A stretch of 64,000 nt of DNA from Paragorgia papillata. Taxonomy: Eukaryota; Cnidaria; Anthozoa; Scleralcyonacea; Coralliidae. The notes beneath the pieces were generated by a model. The model was not told the origin of the DNA. It saw only the letters and a program-made list of their open reading frames with translations, and searched no databases. Made by a program: the position numbers and the translations under genes. This document shows positions 21,534-31,793 of the stretch, one piece after another (position 1 is the stretch's first letter; every line of letters begins with the position of its first letter). Where the stretch lies: contig JAWNZC010000349.1 of the NCBI GenBank assembly GCA_035771165.1, positions 1 through 64,000 on the forward strand. Reading direction: 5' to 3'.

Positions 21534-22317
21534 GAAGCGAGAATTTGTGGTAACACACACGTTTATTATTTATTGCATAGCTTTTGAGCTGTTAATCACT
21601 CAGCAGACTCAGGCCTTCATCAGAGCAAAAGAAGGCCTGAGGGCGGGTAGGGTTATCCCTATCCCCCAAGATATCTCGGTGTTAGTTTATTTCCATGTTA
21701 AAAAAGTAAAAAACTGTTCACATGAGACTGAGATAACTCGGAGGTAGGGATAACTCGGTCTGAGCGATAGGGTAACCCTTGGGTGAGAGTTAACCCTACC
21801 TCTATGTGAACACTAGCTTTCACCCAAGTTATCTCAGGGGTTAGGGTCAACTTTTGTATAATTACGCATGCGTACGTCGTAAAAGAACATTCTAATTTAT
21901 ATGCACTACTCTTCCCATACGAAAAAATTCAATAGGAATTCCTATAGGAATTAGGAATTCCTATTAGATTTTGGCCCAAATTCCTATAGGAATTCCTATA
22001 GGATAGGAGATTTCCTATAGGAATTCCTATTGGATTTCCTATAGGAAATTTATTCCTATTAGATTTTGGCCCAAATTCCTATAGGAAATGCAGTTTCCTA
22101 TAGGATTTTTTCGCACGGGTTGTTCACATGCCATTTCTTTTGTTCACGTGAAAGCTAGTGTTATCTCAGGGGCCAGGGGTGTTTTACCATGTGAAACAGG
22201 GTCAACTTTGACCCTAGCCCCAAGTTATCCATATCCCCCAAGATAACCCAGTCTCATGTGAACAGGCCCTGAGTCAACATATCAAAAGCTAAAGTAATGA
22301 ATAATAAATGTTCTGTT
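21534..22317. mobile_element. Foldback element with palindrome core, unit 3 (right end trimmed)
   Basis: Same element as 4048-4859. The right terminal repeat is cut (ATGTTCTGTTACAATTTG, lacking the CACCACAAATTCTTACTTC part) and the palindrome cluster (21928-22105) is shorter. Confidence 0.6.
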
Positions 22318-23636
22318 ACAATTTGTCACTATATATGCAAACATTCAAATATAAATTAACCATGTCTACAATTAATATGTTTAAAATTAACTTGTAGAAA
22401 AAAATGTTGGGTATGTGCACATTCATGTTAACTAACATACTTATCAGATAAATTCCAAATGCAGCCAGGGGTGCAGGCTGTGTTGTTGTGGGGGGGGGGG
22501 GGGGGGGGATGACACCCACTTTTTGGGAAACTTGTTGCCTGTTGTTGGAAAAACAGATTCTGTAAAGAAAAATGTAATTTGTTGGTAAATTGATCATACA
22601 ATTGAGTTGGTTGGTAATGTGAAGAAGTAATCGAGGTACACCCCCCACTCCCACTCAGAATGGTCATGCAACAGCACTGCTCATGACCCAACATTTCTCA
22701 GCACTCTTATCTAGCACCTTAACCAAGGAAAAAACTGAAGACAGATTCCATATTTATACTCACTCTCACACAGTAAAACCAATGATGGCATTATCAATCA
22801 ACAAATAGTTTGGCTTCTGGTAATATAGATGGCATAATTATTGTTGATGGATCACATCATTAATAATGGTTCTATATGACAGCTTCGACCTTGCAAAAAC
22901 TTGATGTCTTTCAATTTAGGACATCCAGAGTCATTGTGTCCAGAAAATCAACACCCTTGCAGAATTTACTGTATGCGGCTCTAAATAAAATTATACCAAT
23001 AATAACTTTGAAAATGAGAAACATTAAAAAAGATAATGACATGAGCCCACTTTCTGCAACTGCGCAGATCACACTGTAGTTCACCTTTAAAGTAGTCCAA
23101 CTAGAATTTTCTGAATGCACATTAAACTTCTACATTATAATAGTTGCACAGGTGCTAGCCTGCGAGCAGGCTCTCTGGGAGGCGCGCAAGTGCACCTAGG
23201 GACAACATTCGTGGGACCATAGTCTGTCTTTTGCTATTTTCATTGGTGAAAATAAGTGAAACAAACATAATTGCAAAAACTCAGTAGCAGAGGCCAGGGG
23301 CAAGAAGCCGACTAACTCGCCAAGTTCCCAAAATAATTTGAGCCTTCCCCCCAAAATACCCAACAAATAAATATTTACTATAATTGTAATGTCGCCTGGA
23401 TAGTCTCTCACCAGTTTCTAGCATTTCAGATTCTGATATAGCTCTCTAATAACCGCCTTGTTTAGTTGTTTTCTATACCCCCAACTATCATAATCATGCC
23501 AGAGGGTGATGACTCAAAATCAAACGAATCTCAGGTGAATAATCCTATATTTTGTTTGTTATCATTAAGCTCAATAACGGCTTTAGTTGAAACGCCAAAA
23601 AGTTTAGTGGCCTCCATAATTCCTTGTTAAATGAAA
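22318..23636. other. Unit 3 intergenic segment without a recognised gene
   Basis: Counterpart of 4860-6156, with the longest G run (about 22489-22508) and the palindromic repeat at 23157-23172. No gene recognised. Confidence 0.6.
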
Positions 23637-24455
23637 TGTTGTACTACACTGCGTCAACAATGTTGTATACTACACTGCGCCAACAATGTTGTATACTACA
23701 ATGCGTCAACAATGTTGTACTACACTGCGTCAACAATGTTCTACTACACTGCGTCAACAATGTTGTACTACACTGCGTCAACAATGTGTGCTACACTGCG
23801 TCAACAATGTTGTACTACACTGCGTCAACAATGTTGTATACTACAATGCGTCAACAATGTTGTATACTACACTGCGCCAACAATGTTGTATACTACAATG
23901 CGTCAACAATGTTGTATACTACACTGCGCCAACAATGTTGTATACTACAATGCGTCAACAATGTTGTACTACACTGCGTCAACAATGTGTGCTACACTGC
24001 GTCAACAATGTTGTACTACACTGCGTCAACAATGTGTGCTACACTGCGTTAACAATGTTGTACTACACTGCGCCAACAATGTTGTATACTACAATGCGTC
24101 AACAATATTGTACTACACTGCGTCAACAACGTTGTACTACACTGCGTCAACAATGTTGTACTACACTGCGTCAACAATGTTGTACTATACTGCGTCAACA
24201 ATGTTCTACTACACTGCGTCAACAATGTGTGCTACACTGCGTCAACAATGTTGTATTACATTGCGTCAACAATGGGTGCTACACTGCGTCAACAATGTTC
24301 TACTACACTGCGTCAACAACGTTGTACTACACATTGTCAACAATGTTCTACTACACAGCGTCAACAATGTTGTACTACATTGCGTCAACAATGTTCTACT
24401 ACACTGCGTCAACAATGTTCTACTACACTGCGTCAACAATGTTCTACTACACTGC
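23637..24455. repeat. Expanded 24-bp minisatellite upstream of P450 copy 4
   Basis: About 34 copies of the 24-bp unit, twice the length found in units 1 and 2. Many copies carry a 3-bp-longer variant TGTTGTATACTACA in a higher-order alternation with GCGCCAAC/GCGTCAAC forms. It ends about 280 bp before the P450 start. The reading frame of 285 codons across it is a by-product of the stop-free 24-bp period. Confidence 0.95.
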
Positions 24456-24731
24456 TTGCCATACATCATACATGCCTTTCATATCTGATCCCGATCCGAC
24501 AAAACTATAATCTGTCATGCCCCAGGATATAAACCTAACCTTGACCCGGTCCACTAAATGTTATGGCTTGATGGTTTTTATTTTGGTATCTTGTTCATTT
24601 TTTTAAGGCCGATCAAGCAACGCAACATCATCAATACGCGTTCTACACAAGACTCAACCTTTGAGTTTCGTAAGTACGCAAACCGGCAGTACAAAGTTCT
24701 TTTCCACGACTTTCCTTCAAAGCAACGCGAT

Positions 24732-26241
24732 ATGATTCGTATCCAAGCTTTGTATCAAGCCAGTCGTTACAGTTTATACGGTAAAGCTCGAACAAGTGTT
24801 GCTCGCTTCGCTTCCAATTCTTCAACGTCGACCCGAGATGGACATGAGCCTGGCGTGAAATCTTTTGACGAGATTCCTGAGGAAGGAACAGTTCAGACCA
24901 TATTAACTTTGATTCGAAAAGGTGGTACGAAGAACTTGTTTAACATACAGAGCGGAAAGTTTGAAAAATTTGGACCGATTTTCAAAGAAAAGATATTTGG
25001 GAAGCAGACCGTGCACGTTGCTGATGCTGACGCGTTTGCGTCTATGGCTCAAAGCGAAGGGGTATTTCCGAAGGGGTATTTTCTCGACATTGAAGCGATT
25101 TTCGACACACAGATGTACGACTTCCTCGGAAACGATCACGAACGATGGAAAACGGCTCGCTCTCCGATCGCTTCATCATTCCTACGACCCAACGAGGTGC
25201 GGAAATTCGCGCCAGGGATAGATTCCGTGGCAAAAGATGCGGTGAAACGCCTACGTCGACAACTAAAGGATGGAAAGATTGGCCAACTCAAACACGAAGT
25301 CGATGGCTACACGACTGAAAATGTCATACTGTTAGTTCTTGGCGAAAGAATGGGCTTCTACGACCAACCACAGAATCCTGGCGTTTATTCAAACTGCGCA
25401 CGATTTCTCTGCTGCAGTCGTTGCTTTGGGAATGAGTCCACCAATTTGGCGATACGTTTCAACGCCTGCATACAGAAAGATTATTCGAGCTAAAGAAAAG
25501 TTATTCAAGATAGCTGAAGAATTTGCCGAAATTAGACGGGCGAAAGAACAGCAGCTCGAAACTAGTGACGATATATCTCTGTTTTCTAAGATAACTAGTA
25601 AGGGAGGCAACGCTGCCGCAATCCACGATGTAGCTGTAGCTCTCTGCCAGGCTGGCGTACAAACAACCAGCAGTGCGTTTAGGTGGTGTCTTTACCAGCT
25701 TGCAATAAATCCCGAAGCCCAAGAGAAAGGATACCAGGAGATCGTTTCTATTATTGGCACATCCAACGACGATAAGTCTTTGGAAGATCCGCAGTTCCAT
25801 TCAGGATTGCGCTATTTGAAGGCCTGCATAAAAGAATCTATGCGTTTAGTACCAAGCGTGTTTTTAATCGCACGTACTTTGGAAGAAGATACAACGATAT
25901 GTGGCTACAATGTCCCCGCAGAGTCGAAAGTTATTATGTGGTTTTCCTATCTGGCTTCGAACACGAAGATTTTCAACAATCCAGAACAATTCAATCCCGA
26001 GCGGTGGTTTCGAGCCGGCGACCAGAAGATACACCCTTTCGCCACTATGCCATTCGGGTTTGGAGTACGAATGTGTCTTGGTCGACGCTTTGCTGAAATG
26101 GAGTTAGGTATTGGTCTGGCTCGTTTAATGCAGAGTTTTCGTTTGCAGTACGTTGGAAATGATGAAATCAAGAAGATTAACCTGCAAGGAATTTTTCAGC
26201 CAAATGAAGAACTACCCATCAAATTTATTGAAAGAATGTGA
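24732..26241 (+). pseudogene. Mitochondrial-clan cytochrome P450, array copy 4 (frameshifted)
   Basis: Full-length counterpart of copy 3 with the same presequence. An 8-bp deletion near 25373-25381 removes one of two direct AATCCTGG copies and shifts the frame after QPQNPG. The rest, from ILAFIQTAHDF to FIERM, is open in another frame. The I-helix has Gln (AGVQTTSS) as in copy 3, while the heme loop has the usual Phe (PFGFGVRMCLGRR). Other private changes include PKGYFLD for PKRDFLD and RAGDQK for RGGDQK. An in-frame extension upstream to 24558 is not supported by the other copies. Confidence 0.9.
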
Positions 26242-26324
26242 ACTGCTTCCATGCTAGGAAAGTTTATCATTAAGGAACACTAGCATGTTATTACTAGCAT
26301 GTAATAATCAAGACTTTATTGTTG

Positions 26325-26407
26325 CCAACCAACCAACCAATACAATCAACCAATCAACCCATCAATCAATCAATCAATCACTCCATCAATCAATCACTGC
26401 ATCAGCC

Positions 26408-26450
<43 letters not shown>
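26325..26450. repeat. (CAAC)n/(CAAT)n tract, unit 4
   Basis: Shortest version of the tract, about 85 bp beyond the P450 stop. Confidence 0.95.
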
Positions 26451-26470
26451 TTAATCTAGAAATTAATCAT

Positions 26471-26488
26471 AATAAATATATTTTTATT
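26471..26488. promoter_or_regulatory. Back-to-back polyadenylation signals between P450 copy 4 and ERCC6L2
   Basis: AATAAA on + (26471-26476) and TTTATT (26483-26488, AATAAA on -). The - strand signal lies about 470 bp past the ERCC6L2 stop codon, so it is the best visible 3'-end signal for that gene. Confidence 0.55.
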
Positions 26489-26958
26489 AAATTAATAGTC
26501 AATATAAGTATTCAACAGCCTTGAAATGTGACTATATAACTAACGCTATAAGGCTGTCCAATTCGCGTTTGGACTTATCTCAAGCGCTAGATTTTCAGAC
26601 AGATAATAAGTTATTTTTCCATGGTTAATCCAAGGCAAGGGTGTTCATTGCAAAACTGCGACAAAGGTGATAATTTAGTTGGCCAAAAAAATTTACAATA
26701 GAATAGAAAAACAGACACGGAGGGCGGAGCCTAAACTCAGCCTACCGTGAACCGAGTAAAAAAAGCTAAAATATTAACATTACAAATATCTAAAAAAAAT
26801 ATGTAAAGATCTTGAAAACCAACGTTTTTCTACTATATATGTCATCAATTCCATTGACTTTATAGAAGAAAAATGTTAAATCTTAAAAACTGGACACATT
26901 TTATAACAGTTTATCGTCTATACAAAGTACAATCTTGCCATCTTGTGTAAATGAGTTT

Positions 26959-27820
26959 TCAAATTAAATCGTCAAAAACTGACGTGTGGTGGACCTTTCT
27001 GTGAGAAGCTTTCTCAACAGAATGTGATCCATTCACATATTCATTAATTGATAAAGCTCTATCAGTTCCTGATCTTGTGTGGTTCCTTTGTGAACATTCG
27101 TACAGAAACTCATCTAGAAAAGACGAAGACTGAAGAGTTTCTTCAGGGATCGGGGATAAGTTTGCAGTCAAGTTGCCTGCATCAGGGGTAGATTTACCGT
27201 CTTTATCTTCAATGGTTTCAACTTTTTCTTCTCTGTTACTCGTCTGAATGATATTTTTTGAAATATTCGTGCCAGATTGCTTAGTGGCGGGCTCAGCTAC
27301 AGGTGATTTGGCTTTCTTTATAAAACTATTTGTGCAAGGACCCAATGATGAAGGTGATATGTTATCCCTTATCCTGTCTGGCGGTCTTTCACTGCAGCCT
27401 TCTTCTAACCGGTCAGTTGCATTTGTTTTTACGATGGGTGCTTTTAAAACTTTAGTATAAGATTTTTTAAACGAAGATCGTCGGTGACGGGATTGCGACA
27501 GTTTTAACGAACTTTCACTTTTAGAAGTCCGTTTAATTGTTTCTGAATTTTTAGTCTTTATTGCAGAAGATGATTCAACGTTTTCATCGTAGAATAAAAC
27601 GCTATCGATAGGGTAATGCTTTGTCTTGTAATATTCTTTAAGTAAGTTCATTCTCTCAGTTGTGTTGCTACTAACAACGACTTTAGCCAGATCAACTTCT
27701 GATTTATAGCCTTGAGCTTGAGACATTTCAGAGAACTGACGTAATCGTATCGCCTTTGGGGTTTCTCCAAACAATAGTGAACTATCACCAACTTTGCCAA
27801 CTACCATTTCCATTTGCACT
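26959..27820 (-). CDS. ERCC6L2: ERCC6L2 exon 17 (last), in array unit 4
   Basis: Encodes [20 protein letters not shown], then [20 protein letters not shown], a HEBO-like region, then a Ser/Lys-rich tail ending [11 protein letters not shown] and TGA. The tail's last residues resemble the SILDDLF end motif of the family. Open over its whole length, and lacks the 4-bp insertion that breaks the copies in units 1-3. Acceptor TTTTGTAG|A. Convergent with P450 copy 4, stops about 720 bp apart. Confidence 0.93.
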
Positions 27821-30800
27821 CTACAAAACGTGAAAATAGGAAAGTAATTTAATTAATTTTCACTGCATACATGCATACCTAGAGGCTATTCCACCCGCAT
27901 ATATGTTGATTTTACGGCGGGAGGAAAAGTGGAGGACCCGGAGAAAAAATCATCGACGCATGACCGGGAGAGATGAACTAACAACTCTGACTCACACATT
28001 GTGTCAAGTCTCAAGTCGAGAAACAACACAAGGTTATTCCCAGAGCGTCATTTATCCAAGTAGTAACCCAGTCCGAGCGGACTTAACTTCAGACTTCAGC
28101 TAGTGGTGAAAAGCGCGGCACCTTAACAGCACACAACGTTCGTGCTTGGCTTTAATTGCGCAGAGCAGCAAAGCATGCATGCAAAGCTGGTAATATTGGG
28201 ATACTTGGATGAAGCAGAGTGATGGACAGTAACTGATTGTTGTGGTATAGTGATGGCGGCTAGGGTACAGTTTCTACGAGTTGATGGCATTATGCATGCG
28301 CACGTAATACAATAAAGTAGGAAATTAACGAACTGCACTCGACCAACACGTTCCGTAAAAGAATGGAGATTTCGCTATAGCTGCACAGAAAATAGGCTCT
28401 TAATACATTCCCCTAACCCGTCCTTTAAATTCCCGTAGAGTCGCCTGCGGGGGAAGCTGTCACAATACTTATCGAAATATAGTAAGGTTAGATATACTGC
28501 CGAAACAGAGAACGTAGTAGTCTAACGTTTCGAGCGAAGACCCTTCGTCAGAGAGAAACGTTGAATTAGACTAACTATACTCTCTGTTTCGGCAGTATAT
28601 CTAACCTTACTATATTTCGATTGTTGTTTCAACACTGTACCTGCTTGCTAGAAACTAACAAAGGTATTTATTGCACATGGCACCTGTAGCTACTGGCCAG
28701 AACTTTTACATACAGGTTTTCGATGTTTTAGGGAGAATATTTGTACACCTGATTGCTTAAAAAACACAGCACCAGTTATAACCTTTTGCTCAATAATGCG
28801 CATGCCTTAAAATGAGCTGCGTGAAACGATACTGAAAGGAAAAAATAAAAAATTGTTTTGTCAATACCAGCTGAGCTAATGAAAACTCAGACATCTTCCC
28901 AAGAAAAATATCTCGTGGGAGATCTTCATAATAATTATTTATATTGTCTATTGAGCTAGGGCAAAGTACATCTTGTTTTCGCCATGCATGCGTGTTAAAC
29001 GAACGTTTTCAAGCACTATTTCAAAAACGAGTTCAAGTGTTTGATCAATGTGTATTTATACTAAAACAATTATTCGCCTCAGGCTCAGTGAATATCGGTG
29101 AATAATAACCTCGACTTCGTCTCGGTTATTATACACCGATATTCACCTCGCCTTCGGCGAATAATTGTTAAATAATTACCTACTAATTACCTATGCAAAC
29201 TATACTCGTGTTCATTTGAGAAGCTATTTAAACAACTCGAGCTCGTGTCCACCGGGATATGCAAACACTCGGAGACAATTAACAAAACACTCGGCCTTCG
29301 GTCTCGTGTTTTCATACATTGTTTTCCCGTGTTTGAATATCCAGGTGAAACACTCGCTCTCGTTGTTCAAATATTACTTACCTGTTGCAAGATGACTTAA
29401 CATTGTCGTTGTCAGTTTTTAAAGAATGTTTACTATCATCTTTACTTTCATCTGACTTTACAACACATCTCTCCTCACTGTATTCACCAATGTCGTCGCT
29501 TTCCTCGCCATCACTCTACATGCACCAGGATAAGAAATACGCAGATAAGATCAGAGTTGCAGAGAGAGTCTCTCGTGAGTCTCACGTGCACAGAATGTTT
29601 ATTACTTTGTTCAAAACTATAGCGTTTTTTGTCAACAGTTTTTATTATACGTTGATGAGATAGAAGTATGTGCATGACAACTTAAAGTGCTTATGAAACG
29701 AAAATTAAGTTTGTCTTATTTGAAAGTACTTTTGAAATGACAAAGTAACATCTTTTGCAGTTTTTTTGTTTCCTTGCTTCGTTGTTGAGATATTTCAGTT
29801 TGTTTGATATGTGAAACTAACCAGTGACATCACAACGTGCATAATGACTTACTGGGAAAGGTTATATATCTTTGCTATTATTAAACGGAGTCAGTTGAAA
29901 ATACATATTTTTGTTGTAGAAAGGGAAAACACACACATATAATTGCTTCGAAGTGATTCCGTGATTCCGTCTGATAATAGAAAAGATATATAGAGAATAA
30001 TACATGGATGTGCGGAAATATGAAATTTATTTCGAGTGTTGACCAGGATATCTCACGAGTGAGCGAAGCGAACGAGTGACATATCCTGTTCAACACGAGA
30101 AATAAATTTCATATTTCCAAGCATCCATGTATTGTTCTGTTTATTGTATAAAAAAATTGTCCTATTGCCTTGCAAAAATTGCATTAAACTATAATGCTGA
30201 TTCAGCGATAATCGTCACATGTGCGATTATCATAAATAATCGCACATGTGAGATTATCACTTTTATTAGTGGCGGAAAAATCAATAAAACACTCTATTTT
30301 ATATAATAAATAACCTTTCCCGGTAAGTCATTATGCACGTTGTGACGTCACTTTTTAGTTTCGCTTATAAAACAAACTGTGATATCTTAAAAACAAAGCA
30401 AGGAAACAAAAAACTGCAAAAGATGTTACTTTGTCATTTTAAAAGTACTTTCAAATAAGACAAACTTAATTTTCGTTTCATAAGCACTTTAAGGCCCGTT
30501 AACACAGGCGATTTTTATTGCGATATTTCTCGTCCTGACGCATGCGATTGAATAAATGACTCGCCAAAGTATTGAACCTCATATAGTTTGAACAAATGTT
30601 AAAAAAAATCGCAACAAAATTCGCCTGTGTAAACAAGCCTTTATACTGTAGTACGTAAGTTCATATACATTGTGTTTTCAAATCTTCCTTTTTAATTAAA
30701 AAGAAACGATGTATCAAAATATTTGCGTACACACGATCGTTTTTTCTTTCGAAAACACTGATTCAGCGTTTACGTGTGGACGGAAGGCGAAAACGAATGA

Positions 30801-31746
30801 AGTCGCCGTTTTTGCATAAAAACGTATCAGTGTGCACGGGACCAAAGTCTATCGATATTTCAATTCTCATTTGTGTTTCACCTGCCCAGACATTTTCTTA
30901 TCTTGTTCAAACTGGCACTTTTGTTTCAATTATAGTCTTTATATATTATATCAATCTCGTTCCCAGAGCCCACGTTCCCCACCCGGGAAACAAGAGACTC
31001 TGGGGTAATCCGTTTCAAATCACAGGATTCTTGTTATTCCGGTTGAGGTACGCATGCGTAAATATCCGAGTGGAATCTGGATAGTACGTTCTCCTTGTTT
31101 GACTTTTCCCCAAACAAGTCAATGGGGTTGCTGGCGAAGCTCGAATTACAGCATCTACACACATACGGCGAAGATATCGATCGCGGCAATGTCTTCACTG
31201 GAGTCTTGTCGTCCGACATCTTTGTTATTTTGGTTTTATTAATTCTACTTCCGGTCACTTCAGACCAACTGATGCTCACTATTCAGCCAATAACGTAACG
31301 ATTTGAAACGGATTATCCCAGTGTCTCTCGTTTCCCGGGTGGGGAATGTGGGCTCTGGGAACGCGATTGATATTATATATAAAGATAATAAGTCAATCTG
31401 AAGACAATATACGTGCATCGCTACTTACGTCAATGGCTGTGAAGCAATTAGCTGGTTGCTGAGAGCATTCACCAAGTTCAAATACCTCCTTCATTGCACG
31501 AGAAGTCATCTCATTTTCAGCTTTGCTTGCTCCAATAATTAGCCTATTTGAGTGCGTATGCTGTACGCCGCAATCCACTACGTAATAAGAAAAACCCCCA
31601 ACTCAGATTATATTACACCACACTGTACCGCGTTACACTACCCTACCCCACCTCACCCTACTTTAACAAACTAATACCAACAAGCCAGCCAGCTATAGTG
31701 CTGTAGTCCATCCATCCAACCAGCCAACCAACCATCAACCAATCAC

Positions 31747-31793
<47 letters not shown>

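Larger units (their letters stand above)
1..29011. repeat. Head-to-tail segmental tandem array (P450 / ERCC6L2-last-exon amplicon)
   Basis: The same succession of sequence blocks recurs four times in direct orientation. P450 start codons at 6824, 15323 and 24732 give periods of 8499 and 9409 bp; the heme-loop segments of copies 1 and 2 are about 7.21 kb apart. Identity is very high by eye, with scattered substitutions and indels. The right edge is sharp: after the shared tract ending GTTTTCAA at 29011 the sequence becomes unique ERCC6L2 intron, whereas the same tract at 10896 and 19851 continues into CATAATTTCT. Using that point as phase, complete periods are 10897-19851 and 19852-29011. The left edge lies outside the window. 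Confidence 0.95.
27821..29381. other. Last ERCC6L2 intron, crossing the array edge
   Basis: Contains the unit 4 copies of the SINE-like block (27905-28126), hairpin (28472-28620) and repeat A (28797-28996), then the array edge at 29011. Beyond it are two small foldbacks: one with TATCGGTG / CACCGATA arms (about 29060-29170), one with CACCGGGATATGCAAACACTC / GTGTTTGAATATCCAGGTG arms (about 29215-29372). Confidence 0.8.

Noticed and set aside
23631..24510. Long overlapping reading frames (up to 285 codons) of CTTLRQQ / VLHCVNN / YYTASTM type
   Set aside because: They are three readings of a stop-free 24-bp minisatellite; composition is purely periodic and the same happens at 6156-6650 and 14681-15125.
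24558..24731. N-terminal extension of P450 copy 4 to an ATG at 24558
   Set aside because: The extension is not open in the other copies, and the shared ATG (24732) is followed by a good mitochondrial presequence.
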